From Allomuricauda sp. (GTDB lineage: Bacteria; Bacteroidota; Bacteroidia; Flavobacteriales; Flavobacteriaceae), in contig JANQOD010000238.1 of the NCBI GenBank assembly GCA_028289745.1, positions 1 to 9,835 on the forward strand: a DNA stretch of 9,835 bases. Direction: 5' to 3'. Position numbers and translations under genes: made by a program. Below, in pieces: positions 1 through 6,845 of the stretch (its first letter is position 1; each line of letters begins with the position of its first letter). The notes under the pieces were generated by a model that searched no databases, had not been told where the DNA came from, and worked only from the letters and a program-made list of their open reading frames with translations.

Positions 1-617
1 ATATCGACGTTTCGGGCATCTTTTCCGATAATCTTGTACTCACTGGGTTTTTTGAGCACTACCTCTTCTGGAACTTCCAATTTGGCGGCATCGTTGACCA
101 CATCTCCATAGCCCAAGGTCTCTCCGGCGGCGTTGGTAATGACCCCTTCGCTTACGGTACATTCTGTTGCGTCAACGCCCCAGCGCGCAGCTGCGGCATT
201 CACCAACATCTGCTTGGCCGTGGCACCGGTCTGCCGCAGCGCATCCCACCCGAAACGGATGGACTGACTGCCGCCGGCCACTTGACGGGTATAGTTTTCG
301 GTGTCCAACACCCCTTGTTTCACATAGACATCCTTCCATGCCACATCCAACTCTTCTGCAATGATCATTGGCATGGAGGTCTTGACCCCCTGCCCTATTT
401 CAGGATTTGGTGAGTATATCGTTACCGCTCCGTTGTCTGCAATTTCAATGAAGGCATTGAAATCGTTATAATTCAATTTTGAAAGATCTACCGGTGGGGC
501 CACCTTTGGCTTACAGGCCTGAAAAAGGTTGAACCCTATGAGCATACCACCTCCTGCGAGACCTGTTGTTCTCATAAAGGCCCTTCTGCTTACTGTCATA
601 TTTTGATTTGTTGCCAT
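1..617 (-). CDS. Molybdopterin-binding subunit of xanthine dehydrogenase/isoquinoline 1-oxidoreductase family (5' part only)
   Basis: This is the N-terminal 205 codons of a large molybdenum hydroxylase subunit; family members are usually 700 residues or more, so most of the gene lies beyond the left edge. The protein starts MATNQNMTVSRRAFMRTTG: the SRRAFM at residues 10-15 is a textbook Tat motif, followed by a Gly-rich hydrophobic stretch and FQAC at 32-35, which could also be a weak lipobox. After the signal comes the start of the catalytic fold, including the family-typical EIGQGVKTSMPMIIAEELD region near residues 73-91. The start lies 17 nt after the stop of the 2Fe-2S subunit gene, so the two are an operon. 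By family the enzyme hydroxylates an aldehyde or N-heterocycle in the periplasm and passes electrons through the 2Fe-2S subunit. The substrate cannot be told. A second Met at codon 7 is a possible alternative start. Confidence 0.9.
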   Translation of the reverse strand, partial: MATNQNMTVSRRAFMRTTGLAGGGMLIGFNLFQACKPKVAPPVDLSKLNYNDFNAFIEIADNGAVTIYSPNPEIGQGVKTSMPMIIAEELDVAWKDVYVKQGVLDTENYTRQVAGGSQSIRFGWDALRQTGATAKQMLVNAAAARWGVDATECTVSEGVITNAAGETLGYGDVVNDAAKLEVPEEVVLKKPSEYKIIGKDARNVD

Positions 618-634
618 TGTCTTTTTTTTAGGGG

Positions 635-1096
635 TCAGTCCATATTTTCAGCGGCCTTCTCAACGGCCCTGTAGATTCTGTTGTAAGCAGCGCAGCGACA
701 GATATTGCCATTCATGGCACTCTTGATTTCATCTTCCGTGGGATTCGGATTGCTTTCGAGAAAAGCGGAAGCGGTCATGATCTGGCCCGCTTGGCAATAG
801 CCACATTGCGGTACATCGACCTCTTTCCAGGCGATTTGTACGGGATGGCTTCCATCTTCGGAAAGTCCTTCAATGGTGGTCACCGATTTTCCTTCGAGTT
901 GTTGCATGGTCAAAGAGCAGCTTCGCATGGCCACACCGTCAACATGGATGGTGCAAGACCCACATAGGCCGACTCCACAGCCATATTTGGTGCCCAACAA
1001 GTCTAAATGATCACGCAACACCCAGAGCACAGGGGTATCAGCAGATACGTCAACGGTCATTTCTTCGCTGTTGACCTTGATTTGATACGTTGGCAT
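635..1096 (-). CDS. 2Fe-2S subunit of periplasmic molybdenum hydroxylase (IorA-type)
   Basis: This 153-residue protein carries both iron-sulfur clusters of the hydroxylase small subunit. The plant-ferredoxin-type cluster is bound by C40, C45, C48 and C60 (CGVGLCGSC and a later Cys). The second all-helical cluster is bound by C98, C101, C133 and C135 (CGYCQAGQ and ICRCAAY). Length and spacing match the usual 150-165 residues of IorA/CoxS-like subunits. No signal peptide is present, so if the complex is periplasmic it must be carried out folded together with the Tat-signal-bearing large subunit encoded 17 nt downstream. Electrons would go on from here, usually to a cytochrome c, but no such gene is in the window. 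The first Met is followed directly by the beta strand TYQIKVN, as expected for the native start. Confidence 0.95.
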   Translation of the reverse strand: MPTYQIKVNSEEMTVDVSADTPVLWVLRDHLDLLGTKYGCGVGLCGSCTIHVDGVAMRSCSLTMQQLEGKSVTTIEGLSEDGSHPVQIAWKEVDVPQCGYCQAGQIMTASAFLESNPNPTEDEIKSAMNGNICRCAAYNRIYRAVEKAAENMD

Positions 1097-1140
1097 AGTC
1101 TTAAGATTGATTACGAATTGGATTACCTGTTGAAGTTACC

Positions 1141-1173
1141 AAAAAATACTTCGGATTCTTTTTTTTTTAACAA
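1141..1173 (-). promoter_or_regulatory. Possible promoter of the molybdenum hydroxylase operon
   Basis: On the minus strand a TTG (1173-1171) is followed after 22 nt by TATTTTTT (1148-1141), a 7 of 8 match to the Bacteroidota -7 element TANNTTTG. Transcription would begin about 35-40 nt before the start codon at 1096. The run of ten T on the plus strand (1159-1168) lies in the spacer. AT-rich DNA gives such matches by chance, so this is a weak call. Confidence 0.3.
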
Positions 1174-1291
1174 GACCCCGTATGTTTTAACAAAGCTTTA
1201 GATCACCCATACCTCTTTAAGGTACAACAAAGTTTTACGCCATTATACTATCGGCCCGGTTTTTGCGTTGAAAGGCTGAACCCTAAACAAA

Positions 1292-2386
1292 ATGAAAATG
1301 AAAGTCTTTTCGAAAATATTCCCCTACGCTTTAACCTTTCTGTTTCTTGTTTCCTGCGGAAATGCCGATGACGACGTAAGCTTTGATTTCAATGACAATG
1401 AACTTGGTAAAGGGAAGGAACCCGATGACTGTCTGGGCTTTGACGAAAATGATCTGCTCCTATCCATACAGGAAGAATTTACCGATTTACCGAGTAAGGT
1501 GTCCATTCTGTTCAAGGTATCTGACAAACAGGGCAATCCGATTTCGGGATTGACCGCCAATCAATTCACCATTTATGAACAAGGCCGAAACGATGACTGT
1601 TTCAGCCCTATCTCATCTTCTGAGTCTTTGGCCCGGATCTCACCCAATTCGCAGGTATTCAGCAACAACACGCTGTTGGTGCTAGATCTGAGCAACTCGG
1701 TCTTGGAAAGCAGTCTGGAAGAACTCAAGGCCGCTTCGACCAGTTTCATCAACAATGTAATGCCTTCACCGCAAACCGAATCTTTCAAGATGGCCATCTA
1801 CTGGTTCGATGGTGAAGATGAATTGCACCTGTTGAACGATCTGACCTCGTCGGCCACAGAATTGACCTCGGCTATCGATGGCATTACCCAAGACATCAGT
1901 AATGACCCGTCTACCGATCTATACGGGGCGGTCATTAAATCGACCGATGCCGCTGAAGATCTGATTGGAAAGAACAATCAAGATTCCGTGATCGGAGCTG
2001 CTTCGGTGGTCATTTTCACCGATGGCACCGATCAGGCATCACGTTATACCGAAGCCAATGCCCTAAGAGCTGTCAACGATGCCAACCGAAACATTTCATT
2101 TTTTACCATTGGTCTTGGTTCAGAAATCGACACACAGATTCTGACAGAGATCGGCAAGACCGCCAGTGTATTTGCCAATAACAAAGAAGAATTGGAAGCT
2201 ACGTTCAACCAAATATCGCAAAGGGTATCTGAGCAGGCCAACAGTTTCTATCTTTTTGAATATTGCACGCCAAAACGTGATGGCAGTGGTGATAACAACC
2301 TGGTCATTCAATTGACCGATGGGGGTCTGCAAGGTGCCGTTCAGACCAAGTTCAATGCTGATGGATTCACTGGCGGATGTGAGTAA
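1292..2386 (+). CDS. von Willebrand factor A-domain lipoprotein, probably surface exposed
   Basis: This 364-residue protein begins with a lipoprotein signal ending LVSC (Cys22). The residues after the Cys are GNADDD; an acidic stretch there resembles the lipoprotein export signal that sends Flavobacteriia lipoproteins to the cell surface. Residues about 69-100 form an Ig-like segment (VSDKQGNPISGLTANQFTIYEQG) of the kind placed before the VWA domain in 'VWFA-related' proteins. The VWA domain follows at about 126-315, with an intact metal site: DLSNS at 132-136 (D132, S134, S136), T208 and D244. Cys47, 103, 325 and 363 could form disulfides. It probably binds a protein or matrix ligand through a divalent metal; the partner is unknown. 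Start chosen at the first ATG of MKMK; the second ATG at 1298 is equally possible. The next gene begins 29 nt downstream and may be co-transcribed. Confidence 0.85.
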   Translation: MKMKVFSKIFPYALTFLFLVSCGNADDDVSFDFNDNELGKGKEPDDCLGFDENDLLLSIQEEFTDLPSKVSILFKVSDKQGNPISGLTANQFTIYEQGRNDDCFSPISSSESLARISPNSQVFSNNTLLVLDLSNSVLESSLEELKAASTSFINNVMPSPQTESFKMAIYWFDGEDELHLLNDLTSSATELTSAIDGITQDISNDPSTDLYGAVIKSTDAAEDLIGKNNQDSVIGAASVVIFTDGTDQASRYTEANALRAVNDANRNISFFTIGLGSEIDTQILTEIGKTASVFANNKEELEATFNQISQRVSEQANSFYLFEYCTPKRDGSGDNNLVIQLTDGGLQGAVQTKFNADGFTGGCE

Positions 2387-2415
2387 TTCTTAGTATTTTA
2401 TACTTCTAAAAAGTC

Positions 2416-2661
2416 ATGATTATGAAAACGATGACCTGCAAGCAGCTCGGGGGTGCTTGTGATATCGCATTTCATGCCGATACTTTTGAAGAAATTGCAG
2501 CATTGAGCAAGAAGCACGGTATGGAGATGTTCAAGAAAGCCGATGCGGCACATTTAAAAGCGATGGAAGAGATGCAAGAACTCATGAAATCGCCTGAAGC
2601 GATGGCTTCATGGATGAAAAGCAAGAGGATGGAATTCGAAGCATTACCAGAAAGCCAATAA
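2416..2661 (+). CDS. DUF1059 family small protein
   Basis: This 81-residue protein starts MIMKTMTCKQLGGACDIAFHADT. The pattern of two Cys (C8, C15) in a TCKQLGG-CD-AFH context, with His20, is the hallmark of DUF1059, a family of small proteins of unknown function. The remainder (about 25-81) is predicted helical and rich in Met, Lys and Glu, giving a charged tail somewhat longer than in the shortest family members. The paired Cys and His suggest metal or redox chemistry, but this is inference only. There is no signal peptide, so it should be cytoplasmic. The true start may be the second ATG at 2422, which gives the family-typical MKTMTC beginning. It follows the VWA gene by 29 nt. Confidence 0.75.
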   Translation: MIMKTMTCKQLGGACDIAFHADTFEEIAALSKKHGMEMFKKADAAHLKAMEEMQELMKSPEAMASWMKSKRMEFEALPESQ

Positions 2662-2684
2662 CCGAATTCTTTGTCATAAATTAT

Positions 2685-2692
2685 TATCTTGG
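2685..2692 (+). promoter_or_regulatory. Possible -7 element for the DUF1080 two-domain gene
   Basis: TATCTTGG is a 7 of 8 match to the Bacteroidota -7 consensus TANNTTTG and sits 23 nt before the ATG at 2716, in an AT-rich 50-nt gap. A TTTG at 2670-2673 is too close (11 nt) to be a normal -33 element, so only the -7 half is supported. Confidence 0.35.
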
Positions 2693-2715
2693 CGCCTCAC
2701 TTGAACCTTTTAAAA

Positions 2716-3666
2716 ATGAAGTATCGCAAAAAACTTTCTACGGTAGTCACCGGTTGTTTTCTTTTTTTAACCTTTAGTACCACAATTGCCCAAAAACAGC
2801 ACCCTCTTGAAGGCCGTTGGGACCTTGAAGTAGCATTTGAGGGCAAGACCGTCCCTTCTTGGTTAGAGGTAAGGCATTCAGGGCATGCGACGTTGGTCGG
2901 ACGTTTTTTGGCACTCACTGGCAGTGCCCGACCGGTGTCTGAAGTCAAAATCGATGGTGACAAATTCAGTTTTTCCGTTCCCAGACAATGGGAGCCAGAG
3001 GGGAGCGATCTGGCGATCGAGGGTGTTTTGGCTGATGAAGCCATCAATGGCACCCTGACCTATGTCAATGGCAACACCTACCCCTTCACAGGAACACCGG
3101 CACCTGATCTTCCATACAACTACCGGCCGATATGGGCCGAACCCATTGAGCTCTTCGATAAAAAAGATTTGACCAACTGGCACACCGATGGTGAGAATAG
3201 CAATTGGGTGGTCGAAGAGGGTATCTTGAAAAGTACCAAAAAAGGGGCCAATCTTATCAGTGATCAAAAATTTACGGACTTCAAATTGGAGACCGAGTTC
3301 AGATACCCCGAAGGAAGTAACAGTGGTATTTATTTACGCGGCCGTTATGAGGTTCAGATAGCGGACAACAAAGGCCTTGAGCCCATGGATATTTATTTCG
3401 GGGGAATCTACGGATTTCTAGAACCCAATGAAAATGCAGCAAGGGATGCCGGTGAATGGCAGAATTATGAAATCACGTTAATCGGGCGTCGAGTGACCGT
3501 TATCGCCAATGGAAAGGTGGTCATAAACGACCAAACCATACCCGGCATCACAGGAGGCGCACTAGATAGCAAAGAAGGTGAAGCAGGACCTTTTATGATA
3601 CAAGGGGATCATGGGGCCATTGAATTTAGATCATTTGTGATCACCCCGATATATTCTGAAGAATAG
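2716..3666 (+). CDS. Secreted DUF1080 protein (3-keto-disaccharide hydrolase family) with N-terminal beta domain
   Basis: The ATG at 2716 gives 316 residues starting MKYRKKLSTVV; an in-frame TTG at 2689 would only add residues before a good signal peptide. The signal peptide runs to about TTIA25 with cleavage before Gln26. Residues about 27-128 form a small beta-rich, lipocalin-like module (LEGRWDLEVAFEG at 31-43). Residues about 142-312 are a DUF1080/PF06439 jelly roll (IELFDKKDLTNWHTDG, NSGIYLRGRYEVQI, GEWQNYEITLIGRRV). PF06439 is now named for 3-keto-disaccharide hydrolase activity, which works on glycosides first oxidised at C3; many members remain uncharacterised and may only bind glycans. 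The protein is probably periplasmic. No 3-dehydrogenase of the glucose-fructose oxidoreductase type is in the window. It converges with a second DUF1080 gene across a shared hairpin. Confidence 0.85.
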   Translation: MKYRKKLSTVVTGCFLFLTFSTTIAQKQHPLEGRWDLEVAFEGKTVPSWLEVRHSGHATLVGRFLALTGSARPVSEVKIDGDKFSFSVPRQWEPEGSDLAIEGVLADEAINGTLTYVNGNTYPFTGTPAPDLPYNYRPIWAEPIELFDKKDLTNWHTDGENSNWVVEEGILKSTKKGANLISDQKFTDFKLETEFRYPEGSNSGIYLRGRYEVQIADNKGLEPMDIYFGGIYGFLEPNENAARDAGEWQNYEITLIGRRVTVIANGKVVINDQTIPGITGGALDSKEGEAGPFMIQGDHGAIEFRSFVITPIYSEE

Positions 3667-3690
3667 CATAGCGCTCACGATTGTATAAGA

Positions 3691-3721
3691 AAGCCCATGT
3701 TTGTTGACATGGGCTTCTTTT
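3691..3721 (+). terminator. Hairpin terminator between convergent DUF1080 genes
   Basis: The perfect 10-bp inverted repeat AAGCCCATGT / ACATGGGCTT (3691-3700 and 3707-3716) encloses a 6-nt loop and is followed by CTTTT on the plus strand. It begins 25 nt after the stop of the plus-strand DUF1080 gene. The minus-strand tail is less T-rich (TCTTAT), so it should terminate mainly plus-strand transcripts but may block read-through from both sides. Confidence 0.85.
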
Positions 3722-3747
3722 GTGATCAATATGGACAGTCTGGTTGG

Positions 3748-4362
3748 TTATTGAACCGTCTTGATCTTGATATTGCGCCATTTCACTTTGATACCCCCAC
3801 CATCATGAATCTGTAGGGCAATAGCGCCCTTGCCCGCGCCGATTTTGTCATCGGTGAATTCTACCATCTGAACGCCGTTCAACCATGTCGTCACCCTAGG
3901 GCCCATTACTGATATGGTCATCTTGTTCCATTCGCCCATCTTTAGGGCAGATTCTTTTTCGGGATTCGGCTTGATCAACCATCCCCTACCGTACGATTCG
4001 TAGATGCCTCCACTGTGTTTGCCCGGGGGTGCCACCTCAACCTGCCAGCCGGTGACCTTGGTACCCTCAAAAGTGGATTTAAAGAAGACCCCACTGTTGC
4101 CATCGGCTTCCTGCATGAATTCCAAAGTCAGCTCAAAATTATCATAGAACTCTTTGGTTGACAGATAACCGTATTCTGCCTTCGGGCCGCTTTCACAGAT
4201 GAGCAGTCCGTCTTCAACGTACCATTTCTCATCGCCGTATTGCACCCATCCATCTAAATTCTCACCGTTGAAAAGGGATTCTCCTTGATATTCTTGGGTC
4301 CATCCCATAGCCATCACGCAGAGCGATACGGCTAGGGCATTTATACCTGTTTTTATTTTCAT
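3748..4362 (-). CDS. Secreted single-domain DUF1080 protein (3-keto-disaccharide hydrolase family)
   Basis: This 204-residue protein has a signal peptide (MKIKTGINALAVSLCVMAMG, cleavage near residue 20-24) and then one DUF1080 domain over the whole mature chain. Family landmarks are SLFNGENLDGWVQYG at 29-43, the NSGVFF strand at 89-94, QVEV at 107-110, and GEWNKMTISVMGPRVTTWLNG at 143-163. Compared with the neighbour at 2716-3666, it lacks the extra N-terminal module and has a longer insert between NSG and the QVEV strand. Family assignment suggests periplasmic cleavage of a 3-keto glycoside or glycan binding; the substrate is unknown. It is monocistronic in this window: 177 nt separate its start from the small ORF in the divergent direction. 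Confidence 0.87.
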   Translation of the reverse strand: MKIKTGINALAVSLCVMAMGWTQEYQGESLFNGENLDGWVQYGDEKWYVEDGLLICESGPKAEYGYLSTKEFYDNFELTLEFMQEADGNSGVFFKSTFEGTKVTGWQVEVAPPGKHSGGIYESYGRGWLIKPNPEKESALKMGEWNKMTISVMGPRVTTWLNGVQMVEFTDDKIGAGKGAIALQIHDGGGIKVKWRNIKIKTVQ

Positions 4363-4450
4363 CGTTTCCTGCTTTTCGATTTTGTCGTGAATTTAAACAT
4401 TTGATAGGGTATCTTGCCACAAAAATTCGCTGAACGACACTCGGGTAGGG

Positions 4451-4465
4451 TTTTTGGCCCAAAAA
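4451..4465. promoter_or_regulatory. Small perfect palindrome, possible operator
   Basis: TTTTTGG-C-CCAAAAA is a 7+7 bp perfect palindrome with a 1-nt centre. It lies in the divergent gap between the single-domain DUF1080 gene (start 4362) and the 54-codon ORF (start 4540). The centre is too tight for an RNA hairpin, so a dimeric regulator site is the natural reading, but no second copy was noticed in the window. Confidence 0.2.
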
Positions 4466-4539
4466 TTGTTTCATTACCAAAGACTACAACTGCCGACATC
4501 CTAAAGACAGAAGAAGTGTAATGCTAAAAAACTCAGGTT

Positions 4540-4704
4540 ATGGATGTTATCAAGGAAATTATTCAAAATAGTGCCATCGGCCCCTATTCAAATTGGTCAA
4601 AAGGCTTGGTGCTCTCACTTTTTACCTCGATTGTGTGCACCTTGGTGATCATGTTGGTGCTATTGTTCGCCACTATACCCCAAAATGTACAGTACGGATA
4701 TTGA
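4540..4704 (+). CDS. Small single-TM protein (54 aa), unrecognised
   Basis: An ATG at 4540 opens a 54-codon frame ending TGA at 4702-4704. The peptide begins MDVIKEIIQNSAIGPYSNWS, then has one strongly hydrophobic segment at about 22-46 (GLVLSLFTS...VIMLVLLFATIP) and ends NVQYGY. An in-frame TAA at 4525-4527 fixes the upstream limit. It fills a 353-nt gap that otherwise has no gene. A compact N-terminal amphipathic stretch followed by a clean membrane span is more than expected from random DNA, but I recognise no family. It ends 11 nt before the convergent stop of the M14 peptidase gene. There is no good ribosome-binding site, as is usual in Bacteroidota. It could be a small membrane regulator, a toxin-like peptide or a chance frame. 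Confidence 0.5.
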   Translation: MDVIKEIIQNSAIGPYSNWSKGLVLSLFTSIVCTLVIMLVLLFATIPQNVQYGY

Positions 4705-4715
4705 AAAAAAGTACG

Positions 4716-6182
4716 TTAACGGTAGATCAGTGCATTGCCAAACCCCTGTTGGTTCAGCGGTTTGCTTAAATCGAGCAAAAAACCGTTAATCACCGCATGG
4801 GTGATTTCACCGCCTTTTTCAAGGAAAAAAGTGGAATCACTGCCAGGCTTCAAAATAAATTCATCGAAATCTTTATTCTTGGGCCATAAGTTAATCGGTG
4901 CGTCATTTATGAAAATAAAGCCCCTATTTTTTGGAAATTCAACCTCCACATGACCATAACCCTTTGACAAAAGCTCTTGGATGGGCATTTGATCTGTGTT
5001 TATATCATGGCCCTTGTACATCTTAGACGGTACAATTTTATACCCCGTGGCATCAAAGGTCTCATAGCCATAATAGGTCGAAAGATCCCCTTGATCGACA
5101 ATGATGCTCTTGTAATAAAAATCATTATGCCCCGCCAAATCGATTTCCTGCCGATTAATGCCTAGATCGATGATATAGTCTTTGCCGATCAGTTCGTAGG
5201 TGGCGTTTTCAATCTTCAGATCAAACAGGTTTCGGTCATTCCTCGGAATTTTTTCATATGCTTCAATGGGTATTTGCTTGTAACTCTCTGTGGCAATGGT
5301 GTATAGCGCCGAAAGAATGGAAACATAGTTCAGTTTACGGATTTCCTGTTTTTCGCGATCGTTGACATACCCCCCCGATTCGATCAGTATGAGACTGGTG
5401 CCCCACTTGGCAATGTTGTCACCAAAGGCACGTGGCTCAAAATCGTCGCTGTAACGGCCCACTTGGCCCGGTGCATATTTTTGTATGATATCGTTCATGT
5501 ACACGATTACCTTCATGGCATTGGCCCTTATTTCATTGATATCCTTTTCATAATTATAGGCCGTTGCCAAATATGAAATGGTGGCGGGTTTGGGCGTGCG
5601 CTCGGCATTGTAATAACGGCTCTGGTCATGTAGATTAAACCCAAAAGCGGCATCGACACTGTCACGCACTTTTTTCAAGACTTGCCCTTCGGGTGACTGT
5701 AATCGCAATGCATCACGGTTGATGTCGATTCCCAAGGCGTTTCGCCGCTGATAGACCTCGGCCCCATCGGGGTTCACCATCGGCAGAAAATGCAGTTTTA
5801 AGTTCGAAAGGATAATCTGCTTCTCTTCCTTGAAATCATCAGAATCCAAAAAATTGAAGATATCGAAAATGGCCATTGTCGCGGTGGGCTCATCGCCGTG
5901 CATTTGCGACCACAAAAAAATGTCGGTATCACCCTCGCCGATAGTGATAAGGGTCAAGTCGCGGCCTTCGATCGACTCCCCTACCTTTTTTACCACGTAT
6001 TTTGAATCGTTGCGAACCTTATCGATCAAGGGCTGTATCTGATCATACTTGATGCGTCGCTTGTCAAGCGATGATTCCCTATAGTTGCCATAGGTTTCGT
6101 AAAGCTGTGGGGTCAGGTCGTTTTGGGCATTGCAGGTAAAAGCAAGTACAAAAGCGGCCCCTATGCATTTTAATGGGTTCAT
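4716..6182 (-). CDS. Secreted M14 family zinc carboxypeptidase
   Basis: This 488-residue protein has a signal peptide (MNPLKCIGAAFVLAFTCNAQ, cleavage near residue 19-20). Its M14 domain covers about residues 25-320. Visible active-site parts are HGDE with zinc ligands H95 and E98, NPDG at 137-140, INRD at 154-157 with the substrate-binding Asn/Arg, zinc ligand H185 in NLHDQ, and the catalytic Glu at 268 in LIESGG. All are intact, so it should be an active metallopeptidase. The last 170 residues are an accessory region with no family I can name. It is the last gene of the pirin-3D-amidase-M14 operon, only 4 nt after the amidase. Some M14 enzymes cut peptidoglycan stem peptides (MpaA and DL-endopeptidase types), others cut ordinary proteins; the neighbours favour the first but do not prove it. 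Confidence 0.9.
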   Translation of the reverse strand: MNPLKCIGAAFVLAFTCNAQNDLTPQLYETYGNYRESSLDKRRIKYDQIQPLIDKVRNDSKYVVKKVGESIEGRDLTLITIGEGDTDIFLWSQMHGDEPTATMAIFDIFNFLDSDDFKEEKQIILSNLKLHFLPMVNPDGAEVYQRRNALGIDINRDALRLQSPEGQVLKKVRDSVDAAFGFNLHDQSRYYNAERTPKPATISYLATAYNYEKDINEIRANAMKVIVYMNDIIQKYAPGQVGRYSDDFEPRAFGDNIAKWGTSLILIESGGYVNDREKQEIRKLNYVSILSALYTIATESYKQIPIEAYEKIPRNDRNLFDLKIENATYELIGKDYIIDLGINRQEIDLAGHNDFYYKSIIVDQGDLSTYYGYETFDATGYKIVPSKMYKGHDINTDQMPIQELLSKGYGHVEVEFPKNRGFIFINDAPINLWPKNKDFDEFILKPGSDSTFFLEKGGEITHAVINGFLLDLSKPLNQQGFGNALIYR

Positions 6183-6186
6183 GTCG

Positions 6187-6843
6187 TTACTTTTTCGGAA
6201 CGGGTTTAAAATTATGCCTTTTGGTAGCTTTGCGCACCTTTTTCATGAATTTCTCGCCCGGATCGGTCTTTTTGGTACGGTAGGTAGAATCGACCTCCAA
6301 CCATAAGGGATGGTCTTCAAACCGCGTGTATTCATGATGGCCGATCACATATTCGATGGCATACTTCTCAGCCAAATGATCGACCAGCCAAACATTGGCG
6401 CGCAATTGCTTTCTGGTGAGGGGCGTCTCTTGGGTACCCCCGACATTTTCAATTCCGATGGCACAGTGGTTCAGTCCGATGACATGACGGGCCATAGTGG
6501 TCTCGGGCATCAAACGGTAAATGGTACCGTCTTGATCGACCAAGAAATGGGCTGACACGTTAAGGCCACTGACACTTTTGATGTCAGGGCGCCAATCGGG
6601 GAGCGTCGATTTCTCAAAAGCGGCAAAAGATTTTTCGAGGGTGGGAATGGCCGTCCAGTGCAGCACGATCATTTTAGGTACTATTTCGGGAGAATCCTGT
6701 TCTAGATGATAGCGTTGCTGCAAGTATTCTTGGGTGAGTTCGATACGTTGTTCATCAAACTCGATGGGGCGGTCGATGACAACCCCAGGGGTGCTGCACG
6801 ATGCGCACCATAACAACACCAGTACAGTTCTTTTTCGTATCAT
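6187..6843 (-). CDS. N-acetylmuramoyl-L-alanine amidase (AmpD/amidase_2 type), exported
   Basis: This 218-residue enzyme is of the zinc amidase_2 fold, which cuts the bond between MurNAc and L-Ala in peptidoglycan. A short basic and hydrophobic start (MIRKRTVLVLLWCASC) ends in CASC, so it is probably a lipoprotein on Cys16. Zinc ligands by comparison with AmpD are H62 (VLHWT), H169 (IGHHEY) and D194 (KTDPG), and the catalytic Glu is E132 (GIENVG). AHFLVDQDGTIYRL at 98-111 is the usual substrate-groove segment. The exported location points to murein trimming or scavenging in the periplasm, unlike cytoplasmic AmpD. It starts 2 nt after the 3D-domain gene and ends 4 nt before the M14 gene, so translation is likely coupled. 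Confidence 0.9.
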   Translation of the reverse strand: MIRKRTVLVLLWCASCSTPGVVIDRPIEFDEQRIELTQEYLQQRYHLEQDSPEIVPKMIVLHWTAIPTLEKSFAAFEKSTLPDWRPDIKSVSGLNVSAHFLVDQDGTIYRLMPETTMARHVIGLNHCAIGIENVGGTQETPLTRKQLRANVWLVDHLAEKYAIEYVIGHHEYTRFEDHPLWLEVDSTYRTKKTDPGEKFMKKVRKATKRHNFKPVPKK

Positions 6844-6845
6844 GG

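Noticed and set aside
1007..1201. 64-codon plus-strand frame over the 2Fe-2S gene start
   Set aside because: It is antisense to the cluster-binding region and runs into a ten-T tract; no credible protein.
2689..2715. TTG start for the two-domain DUF1080 protein
   Set aside because: It adds nine residues in front of a complete signal peptide and overlaps the likely -7 element.
4262..4480. 72-codon minus-strand frame over the DUF1080 start
   Set aside because: It overlaps the signal peptide and first strand of the DUF1080 gene in another frame and is rich in Arg and Pro without a domain.
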